Positions 1 through 6,297 are shown, counted from the first letter of the stretch. The stretch: 7,466 nt of DNA from Thermomicrobiales bacterium (GCA_025928535.1 JAICJJ010000125.1:1-7466); one strand, 5' to 3'. The notes: generated from the sequence alone by a model not told the origin. A program made the numbers and translations.

Positions 1-894
1 CCGGCTCGCGGCGCCGGCTTCGGCCGGTGGCTGAATCGCGAGGCGCCGCTCGCCTACCTGCTGATGCTGCCGGCGGCGGTCATCCTCCTCCTTTTCATGG
101 CCTACCCCTTTTTCCTCGGCATCTATCTGTCGATGACCGACAAGATGGTCGGCTTCGCCGAATACAACTTCGTCGGGCTCGACAATTACCGCGATCTGCT
201 GACCGACCGCATCTTTCGGCAAACGGTCGTCAACACCTTCGTCTACGGCTTCGTCACGGTGCCGTTCAAGTTGCTGCTCGGCGTCGGGTTGGCGCTGACG
301 CTGAACCAGACGTTCCGCTTCAGCCGCTTCGTCCGCGCCGGGCTCCTCTTGCCCTGGATCGTCCCGACCGCCATCAGCAGCCTCGCCTGGCTGATGATCT
401 TCGATCCAGTCCTCAGCCCGATTTCCTGGACGCTGCGCGATCTGGGGTGGATTTCCGCGAACATCAACTTTCTCGGCTCGCGGACGAACGCGATGGCGTC
501 GCTCTGCCTGGCCAATGTCTGGCGCGGCATCCCCTTTTTCGCGGTCTCGATTCTGGCCGGGTTGCAAGCCGTTTCGCCGGAATTGCACGAAGCGGCGGCG
601 CTGGACGGCGCCGGGCCGTGGCAGCGCTTCCGGGCGGTGACGCTGCCGACGATCCGGCCGATCGTCCTCATCACCACCCTCTTTTCGATCATCTGGACCT
701 TTTCCGATTTTCAACTCGTCTACGTGCTGACCAAAGGGGGGCCGGCCAACGGCACCCACATCTTCGGCACATTCGCCTGGCAAACGATGGCGGCCTCGAA
801 TCTCGGCGAAGCGGCGGCGATCGCGCTCTATCTCTTCCCGATCCTGGCGGTCTTCGCCGCCGTCCTGCTCCGCTCCTTGCGGAGCGACGACTGA
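1..894 (+). CDS. Sugar ABC transporter permease, MalF/UgpA-type (5' partial)
   Basis: This is one of two inner-membrane channel subunits of a binding-protein-dependent carbohydrate importer (MalF-like, CUT1 type). The frame is open from base 1, and the residues before the first ATG (position 64) read like the usual cytoplasmic lead (RWLNREAPLAYLL) running into membrane helix 1. The true start is therefore just outside the window, and the ATG at 64 lies inside that helix. Several hydrophobic segments are visible (about residues 17-45, 75-102, 110-130 and towards the C-terminus). The EAA loop that docks on the ATPase is clear at about residues 194-216 (ELHEAAALDGAG, then LP). A MalG-type partner follows after 31 bases. 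The substrate cannot be told from the sequence. Family assignment is very likely; substrate specificity is unknown. Confidence 0.93.
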   Translation, partial: PARGAGFGRWLNREAPLAYLLMLPAAVILLLFMAYPFFLGIYLSMTDKMVGFAEYNFVGLDNYRDLLTDRIFRQTVVNTFVYGFVTVPFKLLLGVGLALTLNQTFRFSRFVRAGLLLPWIVPTAISSLAWLMIFDPVLSPISWTLRDLGWISANINFLGSRTNAMASLCLANVWRGIPFFAVSILAGLQAVSPELHEAAALDGAGPWQRFRAVTLPTIRPIVLITTLFSIIWTFSDFQLVYVLTKGGPANGTHIFGTFAWQTMAASNLGEAAAIALYLFPILAVFAAVLLRSLRSDD

Positions 895-925
895 CCGACC
901 CGCGCCGACTCGCGGAGGCTGCGAC

Positions 926-1771
926 ATGGTTGGCGAAAACTCGCTGCGGCAACGGACGCTGCGGCTCTACCTGCCGTTGGCGTTCTACGCGATCTTTCTC
1001 CTCTTTCCATTTCTCTGGATGCTGATCGTCTCGCTCAAGCCGGACCGCGATTTGCTCGACACGCGGCTCAACCCGTTTTTGCTGCCCCGCGTGACGATCG
1101 ACCACTACACGTATCTGTTCGAGCAGACCAATTTTCCGCGCTGGATCGTCAACACCTTCGTTGTCACGGTCGGCGCGATGATCGTTTCGTTGACGGTCAG
1201 CATTCTCGCGGGCTACGCCCTTGGGCGGTTGCGCTTTCGCGGCGGCAACGCGCTCGGCGTGGCCATCTTTCTCGCCTATCTCGTCCCGCCGACGCTCCTC
1301 TTCATTCCGCTGTCGCAGGTCGTGTCCCGATTCCACATCTACAACACGTACTGGTCACTGATCCTGACCTACCCGACCTTTCTGATCCCGTTCGCGTCGT
1401 GGCTGCTGATGGGCTACTTCCGGACGATTTCGCGCGAACTGGAAGACGCGGCGCTGGTCGACGGCGCCACGCGGCTGCAGGCGATGTGGCGGATCGTCTT
1501 GCCGCTCGCGCTGCCGGGGGTGCTTTCGGCCGGCATCTTCTGCTTCACGCTGGGGTGGAACGAGTTTCTCTACGCGCTCGTCTTCATGGGCTCCGGCGCG
1601 ATGAAGACGGTGCCGGTCGGGGTGGTCAGCGATCTGATCCGGGCCGACGTCTATTTCTGGGGCTCGCTGATGGCCGCCGGCATCCTCGGTTCGGCGCCGG
1701 TCGCGATCGCCTATTCGTTTTTCGTCGATCACTACATTTCCGGCTTGACGGCGGGGGCGACGAAGGGCTGA
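926..1771 (+). CDS. Sugar ABC transporter permease, MalG/UgpE-type
   Basis: The second membrane subunit of the same carbohydrate importer, 281 aa, the normal length for MalG-type permeases. The start is supported by GGAGG at 914-918, seven bases before the ATG. The protein shows an N-terminal helix (about residues 14-36), the family lead SLKP, further membrane segments (about 75-100, 110-131, 143-163, 195-220, 245-267), the EAA loop ELEDAALVDGA at 171-181 followed by LP, and the typical C-terminal ending GLTAGATKG. It lies 31 bases after the MalF-type gene and is presumably co-transcribed and translated separately. No ATPase gene follows. Such systems often share an ATPase encoded elsewhere (known for the family, not seen here). 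The next gene converges on it with only six bases between stop codons. Confidence 0.95.
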   Translation: MVGENSLRQRTLRLYLPLAFYAIFLLFPFLWMLIVSLKPDRDLLDTRLNPFLLPRVTIDHYTYLFEQTNFPRWIVNTFVVTVGAMIVSLTVSILAGYALGRLRFRGGNALGVAIFLAYLVPPTLLFIPLSQVVSRFHIYNTYWSLILTYPTFLIPFASWLLMGYFRTISRELEDAALVDGATRLQAMWRIVLPLALPGVLSAGIFCFTLGWNEFLYALVFMGSGAMKTVPVGVVSDLIRADVYFWGSLMAAGILGSAPVAIAYSFFVDHYISGLTAGATKG

Positions 1772-1777
1772 CCGGAA

Positions 1778-2317
1778 TCAGGCGAAGAGCCGCCCGGCCT
1801 CGATCCTGAAACCCGGCAGCACGTCTTCGCCGGTCAGCGTCTCCGCGTCAGTCAGCACGCGGTCCGCTGCGCCGGGACGGCAAACGCGAACGGTTCGCCG
1901 TTCCGGATCGATCGCCCAGACGAGGCGCACGCCGGCCGCGAGGTAGAGGGCAATCTTCTCGGCGATTGATGGTCCCGTTTGGGAACGAGAAATTACCTCG
2001 ATCACGAGATCGGGGGCCAGCGCCGGGTAGATATCTTCGTCGGCGGGAACGCGGTCGCGCTGCACGAACGCGAGGTCCGGCGCGAGCAGAACGTCAGGAT
2101 CGCGCTGCAGGATGAATCCGCTTTGGTCATAGACGGCGCCGAGGTCATGCGCGGCGACGAAATCGCCGACCAGCCGGCCGATGAGGTTCGTGATCCGGCC
2201 GTGGCGCGGTTTCGTCGGCGGCATGCGGTAGAGCGTCCCCCGAATGAGCGCATACCGGTCGTCGTCGTCCGGCAGTCGCTCGATGTCTTCGACGGTCCAG
2301 AGTTTCGTGATGGCCAT
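1778..2317 (-). CDS. Uma2 family (DUF820) putative restriction-like endonuclease
   Basis: A 179-aa protein of the Uma2 family, whose fold is PD-(D/E)XK nuclease-like; the biological role of the family is poorly known and many genomes carry many copies. Visible landmarks are the N-terminal YALIRGTLYRMPP (about 22-34, matching the family's YELi-G-L-MsP pattern), H39-G40, the acidic motif APDLAF (79-84, D81), PDLVIEVIS (102-110, E107), K121 in AEKIALYLAAGV, and LVWAIDP (132-138). D81, E107 and possibly K121 are the likely active-site residues. The ATG at 2317 was chosen because it fits the family N-terminus; the upstream GGGGA is only a modest ribosome site, and an in-frame GTG further up is possible. 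It lies 107 bases downstream of the GT9 gene on the same strand and could be read through from it. Confidence 0.9.
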   Translation of the reverse strand: MAITKLWTVEDIERLPDDDDRYALIRGTLYRMPPTKPRHGRITNLIGRLVGDFVAAHDLGAVYDQSGFILQRDPDVLLAPDLAFVQRDRVPADEDIYPALAPDLVIEVISRSQTGPSIAEKIALYLAAGVRLVWAIDPERRTVRVCRPGAADRVLTDAETLTGEDVLPGFRIEAGRLFA

Positions 2318-2361
2318 TGTTGCGTTCCCCGGCGGCCCGGCTTCGATGATCGCCACGCCAT

Positions 2362-2398
2362 GGCGGCCATAGTCATCGTAGCAGTGATGACGGCCGCC
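2362..2398 (-). terminator. Strong bulged hairpin between GT9 and Uma2 genes
   Basis: The arms are GGCGGCC and GTCATC on one side (2362-2368 and 2372-2377 on the + strand) against GATGAC and GGCCGCC (2386-2391, 2392-2398). This gives 13 base pairs with a three-base bulge (2369-2371) and an eight-base loop. It lies 27 bases past the GT9 stop on that gene's transcript. No U-run follows, so it is not a textbook intrinsic terminator. It may be an RNA processing or attenuation structure, or a palindromic repeat. The structure is directly visible; its function is inferred. Confidence 0.45.
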
Positions 2399-2424
2399 CA
2401 CGATCGATTCGGAGCGATCTTCGT

Positions 2425-3543
2425 TCAGACTGAGACGAGCAGGTCGAGCGCGTGACCGGCGACCTCGTCGATCGGCACATCCGCGACGATCGATGCGCGG
2501 TGGCCGCAATCGGGGCCGGGCTGGATGGCGCCGCAGACGGGGCACGCCATCCGCCACGAAACGACGGGGCGGAAGCGGGTGCGCGTCAACGGCGCGTAGT
2601 TGCAGAGATTCATCGCCCAGAAGATGCCGACGGTCGGCGCGCCGACGGCGGCCGCCAGATGCATCGGCCCGGAATCGTTCGAGACGACCACGCGGCAGCG
2701 GGAAAGCAGCCCGGCGAGGCCGCCCAATAACAGCCGGCCACAGAGGTCTTGCGCTTCGGTCCGCATCGCCGCTCGCACGGCAGCGACGAGGGGTTGCTCT
2801 TCGGGCGTGCCGGTGACGACGACGCGGGCGCCGCGCGCGGCCAGCCGGTCGCCGACCGCGGCGAAATTGGCGGGCGGCCAGCGGCGACGGGGGTCGGTCG
2901 CGCCGGGGTGGAGCGCCGCCAGCGGCCGGCCGTCTTCGGGCACGATCGCTTCCGCTTCGGCCAGATCGCGTTCGGTGACGGCCAGGCGCGGCTCCAGGCC
3001 GACCGGCGGCGCCCCGACGAGCGCGGCCACTTCGAGATAGCGCACGATCTCCGGCTGGAAAAAGACATAAGGGAGCAAGCGGTCGAGCGGCGCGGCGTCG
3101 GGCGTCCGCAAGCCGGCCGTGACCCGGGCGCCGAGCCGACGGAGAAAGGGATTCGAGTTGCCGCCGCCGCCATGCATCTGCAGCGCCAGATCGAACCGTT
3201 CGTCCGCCATGGCGGCGAAAAAGGCGGCGAGCGCGGCCGGATCTTCGGCCGTCGCCGCGTCGCCGTTGACGCCGCGGCTCGGCGGCACGGCGATCGTCCG
3301 GTCGACCGGGCCGGGCCGACCGTTCAGAAAGGCAGCGTGCCAGGCGGTCGCGAGCAAGACGATTTCGGCGCGCGGATAGGCGGCGCGCAGCGCGTCCAGC
3401 GCGGGCAACGCGACGATCAGGTCGCCCAACCCGTTGGCGCGGAGGACGGCGATCTTCGCGACATTGGGGACGAACGCGCCGCGATCGAGCATGATCCGGG
3501 CCGGTTCCCCGGCAGCGCGGCCCGGGCCGCGATCGTCCGACAC
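2425..3543 (-). CDS. Glycosyltransferase family 9 protein (heptosyltransferase-like)
   Basis: A GT-B fold transferase of family GT9, the family of LPS ADP-heptose transferases; related proteins in organisms without LPS act on other surface glycans. From the GTG start it is 372 aa. Motifs: NGLGDLIVALPALDALR at 37-53 (N-terminal acceptor-side loop), HPGATDPRRRWP at 212-223, VVVTGTPEE at 241-249, and the nucleotide-sugar motif NDSGPMHLAAAVGAPTVGIFW at 289-309 (20 or so residues, with D290 and H295). Near the C-terminus C334, C337, C346 and H348 form a possible metal-binding cluster. I chose the GTG at 3543 because a perfect AAGGAGG sits eight bases before it. The alternative ATG at 3492 has only a weak, distant GGGGA and would give 355 aa starting MLDRGAFVP. 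The substrate is not predictable. It is divergent from the esterase-family gene and followed by Uma2. Confidence 0.9.
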   Translation of the reverse strand: MSDDRGPGRAAGEPARIMLDRGAFVPNVAKIAVLRANGLGDLIVALPALDALRAAYPRAEIVLLATAWHAAFLNGRPGPVDRTIAVPPSRGVNGDAATAEDPAALAAFFAAMADERFDLALQMHGGGGNSNPFLRRLGARVTAGLRTPDAAPLDRLLPYVFFQPEIVRYLEVAALVGAPPVGLEPRLAVTERDLAEAEAIVPEDGRPLAALHPGATDPRRRWPPANFAAVGDRLAARGARVVVTGTPEEQPLVAAVRAAMRTEAQDLCGRLLLGGLAGLLSRCRVVVSNDSGPMHLAAAVGAPTVGIFWAMNLCNYAPLTRTRFRPVVSWRMACPVCGAIQPGPDCGHRASIVADVPIDEVAGHALDLLVSV

Positions 3544-3551
3544 GACTTGCC

Positions 3552-3558
3552 CCTCCTT
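3552..3558 (-). promoter_or_regulatory. Ribosome binding site AAGGAGG deciding the GT9 GTG start
   Basis: On the minus strand, AAGGAGG is followed by eight bases and then GTG at 3543. The match to the anti-Shine-Dalgarno sequence is perfect and the spacing near ideal, favouring GTG over the downstream ATG at 3492. Confidence 0.7.
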
Positions 3559-3608
3559 CGCACCCGAACCATCCGTCGCCGCGCCGTTCGCAGACGGCAT
3601 ACCAGCCT

Positions 3609-3628
3609 CCCGCCGGTGAACCGGCGGG
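3609..3628. repeat. Perfect 8-bp inverted repeat in the divergent spacer
   Basis: CCCGCCGG (3609-3616), loop TGAA, CCGGCGGG (3621-3628). It lies between the divergently transcribed GT9 and esterase-family genes, 12 bases upstream of the sigma-54-like box. It could be an operator for either gene or a hairpin in the GT9 leader. The symmetry is clear, but in DNA this GC-rich an 8-bp dyad is only weak evidence of function. Confidence 0.4.
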
Positions 3629-3640
3629 CCGGCGCAGCGT

Positions 3641-3656
3641 TGGCACGGCTGCTGCC
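3641..3656 (+). promoter_or_regulatory. Sigma-54-like -24/-12 promoter element
   Basis: TGGCACGG, then CTG, then CTGCC matches the consensus TGGCACG-R-N3-TTGC-W at all but two positions. The invariant GG (3642-3643) and GC (3654-3655) have the required 10 bases between them. Transcription would begin near 3667, leaving a leader of about 70 bases before the chosen ATG at 3737. This is a sequence match only: sigma-54 is absent from several phyla, and whether this genome encodes RpoN is unknown. Confidence 0.35.
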
Positions 3657-3736
3657 CGATGAAGATCAGAGGGGCGGCCGCGGTCAGGCCAGGGGGGAAC
3701 GATCCGATGCGACCACGCGCCCGAGGAGGCGACAGC

Positions 3737-5056
3737 ATGCAACGTGTCCTGGCGAACGAACCGACCATCGAAGGCGATCTCGGCCAGCAGATTCTGACCC
3801 TTTCCACCCCGCTCGCAAACGCGGCGGACCTCGATCCGTTGCTGGATCGGATCGGCGACGCCCGTTTCGTCTTGCTCGGCGAAGCGTCGCACGGCACGCA
3901 CGACTACTATCTCTGGCGGGCGCGGATCAGCCAGCGACTGGTCGAAGAAAAGGGATTCCGCTTCATCGCCGTCGAAGGCGACTGGCCCGACTGCTATCGG
4001 GTCAACCGCTACGTCCACGGCGAATTGCCCGACCAGACGGCGGAGCAGGTGTTGCGAGCGTTCGCCCGCTGGCCGACTTGGATGTGGGCGAACTGGGAAA
4101 TCGTCGCCTTGACGGAGTGGATGCGGCAGCGCAACGAAGGCCGGCCGGCGGACGAGCATGTCGGCTTCTACGGACTCGACGTCTATTCGCTCTGGGAATC
4201 GCTCTATGCCCTGATCGGCTATCTCAAGCAATATCAGCCGGACGCGTTGCAGGCCGCCTACGACGCATTTCGCTGCTTCGCGCCCTACGGCGAAGACCCC
4301 CAATCGTACGCCTACGCGACGCGACTCGTGCCGGCTTCGTGCGAACGGGAGACGATCGATCTGCTGCGAACGGTCCGCGAGCGGGCGGCGAAAGACGCGG
4401 AGACGACGCCGCAGGACCTCGACGCGCTGATGAACGCCGAAGCGGTCAAAGGCGCCGAAACGTACTACCGGACGATGATCTCGGGGGGCGCGACCTCGTG
4501 GAACGTGCGCGATCGGCACATGTCCGACACGCTCAACCGCCTGATGCGCTTCTACGGACCGGACGCCAAGGCGATCGTCTGGGAGCACAACACGCACATC
4601 GGCGACGCCCGCTACACCGACATGGCGGCGGCCGGGATGTTCAATGTCGGCGAACTGGTGCGGGAAGAGCATGCGTCGGCTGGCGTGGTGCTGGCCGGCT
4701 TCGGCTCTTACGAAGGGACGGTGATCGCCGGCCGGCAATGGGACGCGCCGATGGAGGTGATGAACGTGCCGCCGGCGCGGACAGGAAGTTGGGAAAACGC
4801 GCTCCACACGATGAACGCGGAAGACCGGCTGCTGCTCTTCCACCGCCCGGTCGCCAGCGACGCGCTTGCCGTGCCGCGCGGCCAACGCGCCATCGGCGTC
4901 GTCTACGACCCGGCGCGGGAATGGGGCAACTACGTGCCGACGGTGCTGCCGCTGCGCTACGACGCGTTCATGTATCTCGACCGAACGGAAGCGTTGCACC
5001 CGCTCCACATCACGCCGGAGGCGGCCCCGCCCGAACTCTATCCATGGAACATGTGA
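3737..5056 (+). CDS. Erythromycin esterase family protein
   Basis: A 439-aa cytoplasmic protein of the erythromycin esterase (EreA/EreB-like) family, putative metal-independent hydrolases that use a catalytic histidine. Most environmental members have no proven macrolide activity, so resistance should not be assumed. Motifs: LGEASHGTHDYY at 47-58 (E49 and H52 at the family's catalytic-loop positions), AVEGDWPD at 78-85, RVNRYVHG at 88-95, WNVRDRHM at 255-262, WEHNTHIGD at 282-290 (H285, H288-region histidines) and the usual ending ELYPWNM. Start: GAGGAGG at 3723-3729 lies seven bases before the ATG at 3737. An in-frame ATG at 3659 would add 26 residues of poor quality and would overlap the putative promoter. 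Position 56 is Asp, where I recall that relatives usually carry Glu. It is a single-gene unit, divergent from the GT9 gene. Confidence 0.9.
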   Translation: MQRVLANEPTIEGDLGQQILTLSTPLANAADLDPLLDRIGDARFVLLGEASHGTHDYYLWRARISQRLVEEKGFRFIAVEGDWPDCYRVNRYVHGELPDQTAEQVLRAFARWPTWMWANWEIVALTEWMRQRNEGRPADEHVGFYGLDVYSLWESLYALIGYLKQYQPDALQAAYDAFRCFAPYGEDPQSYAYATRLVPASCERETIDLLRTVRERAAKDAETTPQDLDALMNAEAVKGAETYYRTMISGGATSWNVRDRHMSDTLNRLMRFYGPDAKAIVWEHNTHIGDARYTDMAAAGMFNVGELVREEHASAGVVLAGFGSYEGTVIAGRQWDAPMEVMNVPPARTGSWENALHTMNAEDRLLLFHRPVASDALAVPRGQRAIGVVYDPAREWGNYVPTVLPLRYDAFMYLDRTEALHPLHITPEAAPPELYPWNM

Positions 5057-5159
5057 GATGCGTCCGCGACCGGAGCGCATTCGCCCAAACGTGATGGAAT
5101 CGCGCCGGACGACGGGGCGGTCGGCGCGTGACCTGGGGCCAGCATTTCAGTCGCTCTCA

Positions 5160-5189
5160 CTGACACCCTATTGCATCCTACTGTAGAAT
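5160..5189 (+). promoter_or_regulatory. Candidate sigma-70-type promoter of the small HTH gene
   Basis: CTGACA (5160-5165, five of six to TTGACA) and TAGAAT (5184-5189, five of six to TATAAT) are separated by 18 bases. This is the only AT-rich patch nearby. Transcription would start near 5196, giving about a 50-base leader before the ATG at 5246. Confidence 0.5.
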
Positions 5190-5194
5190 GCAAT
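5170..5194. promoter_or_regulatory. 25-base palindromic operator candidate
   Basis: The arms ATTGCAT (5170-5176) and ATGCAAT (5188-5194) flank an inner CTAC/GTAG dyad (5178-5181, 5183-5186) centred on T5182. Eleven of twelve positions pair; the only mismatch is 5177/5187. The palindrome covers the spacer and -10 of the candidate promoter. This is the classic placement for a repressor site, most simply one bound by the HTH protein encoded just downstream (inference). Confidence 0.55.
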
Positions 5195-5245
5195 ATATGA
5201 CGCCGTTCTCCGAGCAAGGGTGGGCGTCGAGGAGGCATGCTGGCG

Positions 5246-5482
5246 ATGGACCCGAGCGTGATCCAGGACATCCTGCAGCAAGACTGGCTCAGCCCACAGG
5301 GCGCGGTGCTCTTGGCTGGGATCAGTTATGCCTGGCTGCGCTTGCTCGGCGAACGGGGTCACGTCGCGGTCCTCGACACGCCGCTCGGCCGGCTCTACAA
5401 CCGAGCCGACGTCGAGCGGGTGCGCGATGAACGAGCCGAGCGGGCGGCGACCCGGCGCGGCCGTCTCAGCCAGCGCGCGTAA
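5246..5482 (+). CDS. Small helix-turn-helix DNA-binding protein (excisionase/MerR-like)
   Basis: A 78-aa basic protein. Residues 14-62 follow the winged helix-turn-helix pattern of excisionase/MerR-type small domains: LSPQGAVLLAGISYAW (first helix, turn, recognition helix), LRLLGERGHVAV, the wing-like DTPLGRLYNR (44-53), then ADVERVRDER as the closing helix. The tail (66-78) is Arg-rich. The ATG at 5246 lies ten bases after GGAGG (5231-5235). An in-frame ATG at 5237 is only one base from that site, so it is less likely. A palindrome overlapping the promoter suggests autoregulation. It could be a recombination directionality factor, a small repressor, or an antitoxin-like regulator; no integrase or toxin gene is visible. 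HTH identity is likely, the role unknown. Confidence 0.7.
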   Translation: MDPSVIQDILQQDWLSPQGAVLLAGISYAWLRLLGERGHVAVLDTPLGRLYNRADVERVRDERAERAATRRGRLSQRA

Positions 5483-5533
5483 CGAACCAGATTGCGTCCG
5501 CCGCGTCGGTCATGCGTTGGACGGTGGGCCGGG

Positions 5534-5648
5534 GCGGACAAGGGCCGCGGCGTCGGTCGAATCGGGCGGGAACTGGCGACGACTCGACACCCCAAAGAGT
5601 CGCTGGGCTCTGCGATGGCGGGGCCGACGCCGCGGCCCCGGCATCTCG
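5534..5648. repeat. Intergenic direct repeat, copy A
   Basis: The first block, 5534-5578, contains CCGCGGCG, TCGGTCGAATC and CGGGAACTGGCG. The second block, about 5614-5648, contains GCCGACGCCGCG. The blocks are 35 bases apart, and that gap holds a CGACTC/GAGTCG hairpin. The second block itself can fold through GGGGCC (5620-5625) and GGCCCC (5634-5639). Confidence 0.6.
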
Positions 5649-5692
5649 CCCGGGTGCGGGATTCATCTCCGGGACTCGGACCCTGGCTAGAT

Positions 5693-5708
5693 CGCGGCGG
5701 CCGCCGCG
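5693..5708. repeat. 16-bp perfect palindrome
   Basis: CGCGGCGG followed directly by CCGCCGCG, between the two repeat copies. Perfect symmetry without a loop suggests a protein-binding or restriction-type site rather than an RNA hairpin. All-GC composition raises the chance of coincidence. Confidence 0.35.
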
Positions 5709-5729
5709 TTGTTGCTGCACGGCACCGCG

Positions 5730-5830
5730 GCGGCAAAGGACCGCGGCGTTCGGTCGAATCCGCCGGGAACTGGCGGGATTGACGAATTGTTATGACGCCG
5801 GCGCCGACGCCGCGACTCCGGCGTCCCTCG
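5730..5830. repeat. Intergenic direct repeat, copy B
   Basis: It has the same orientation and block order as copy A, about 197 bases downstream. The first block, 5730-5775, differs from copy A at about six of 47 aligned positions. The second block, about 5794-5830, shares GCCGACGCCGCG and the following CCGGC. The blocks are 18 bases apart instead of 35, and the gap sequences (GACGAATTGTTA here) are unrelated. Confidence 0.6.
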
Positions 5831-5919
5831 GCCGCCTCGCCTGAGCGCGGGGGTGTGCTCAGAACCCGGTGCGGCGGCCGAGCCGCCCCCAGCGAAGCGC
5901 TGAACCTGGAGCCTGCGCG

Positions 5920-6267
5920 ATGCCGACCGGGCTGACTGACGTCGTGGTCTATCTGCTGGCCATCACCCTCTTCGCGGCGCTGCTCGGCGTGCTCTTCCTG
6001 CTCGCGGCGTTGCTCGCCGCCAGCGGCCGCTCCCGGATCGCTACGCCGGCCGTCGTCTCGCAACGGCCACCGGGGCCGCGCGATCCGGCGTCGCCCCCGG
6101 CGCTGGCCGGCGCGGAAACGACCGTGGGTGCGGCGGCGCTGGCTTCCGGCGAGCCGGGAGCCACGGCCGCGACCCGGTCGTGGTCGATGAGCGCCGAGGA
6201 CAAGATCGCGGACGTGGCGCGCAGGGCGGGCCGGCGGAATTATTGCCGAGCGCGCACGGCGTTCTGA
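5920..6267 (+). CDS. Small single-pass membrane protein of unknown function
   Basis: A 115-aa protein I do not recognise. One strong membrane helix spans about residues 6-32 (VVVYLLAITLFAALLGVLFL and on), followed by SGRSR, which predicts N-terminus outside and C-terminus in the cytoplasm. Residues 38-85 form a low-complexity Ala/Pro/Gly linker. The end, SAEDKIADVARRAGRRNYC, is charged, possibly helical, and the only part likely to carry a specific function. GGAG (5908-5911) lies eight bases before the ATG at 5920, which is why I prefer it to the in-frame ATG at 5869. It ends 30 bases from the stop of the convergent 121-aa gene. No second gene of an operon is visible. Confidence 0.6.
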   Translation: MPTGLTDVVVYLLAITLFAALLGVLFLLAALLAASGRSRIATPAVVSQRPPGPRDPASPPALAGAETTVGAAALASGEPGATAATRSWSMSAEDKIADVARRAGRRNYCRARTAF

Positions 6268-6297
6268 AATCTGGGGGCCGCCCTGCGGCGAGCGAAC

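Larger units (their letters stand above)
5483..5919. other. 437-base stretch without a convincing gene, rich in repeats and dyads
   Basis: Open frames here have no recognisable domain, poor ribosome sites and highly Arg/Pro-rich products, as expected of random GC-rich DNA. The stretch instead holds two direct copies of a two-block repeat (near 5534-5648 and 5730-5830), a 16-bp perfect palindrome (5693-5708) and several small hairpins: CGACTC/GAGTCG at 5580-5602, GGGGCC/GGCCCC at 5620-5639, TGAGC/GCTCA at 5842-5861, and GGCGGC/GCCGCC at 5873-5887. Confidence 0.6.

Noticed and set aside
27..1025. 332-residue frame over the first permease
   Set aside because: It is a shifted reading of the MalF-type gene, with a basic, non-membrane composition.
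3659..3736. Longer N-terminus of the esterase-family protein from the ATG at 3659
   Set aside because: The extra 26 residues do not fit the family and there is no good ribosome site, whereas GAGGAGG is ideally placed for the ATG at 3737.
1778..5080. 1100-residue minus-strand open frame
   Set aside because: Only its last 179 codons match a family (Uma2). The rest runs antisense or out of frame through the GT9 and esterase-family genes, is Arg-rich and has no domains; it is an artefact of high GC at third positions.
2749..5094. 781-residue plus-strand open frame
   Set aside because: It is antisense to the GT9 gene and out of frame with the esterase-family gene, both of which show clear family motifs. 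The product is compositionally biased.
5521..5830. CRISPR array or tandem satellite
   Set aside because: There are only two copies about 197 bases apart, with diverged blocks and no regular spacers.
5842..5887. Small hairpins before the membrane protein as a terminator or riboswitch
   Set aside because: The stems are five or six base pairs, with no U-run and no known riboswitch core; similar structures are common by chance at this GC content.
5395..6063. 222-residue minus-strand frame over the repeat region
   Set aside because: Arg/Pro-rich, no ribosome site and no domain; it overlaps the better-supported membrane protein. Its internal similarity simply reflects the DNA repeats.
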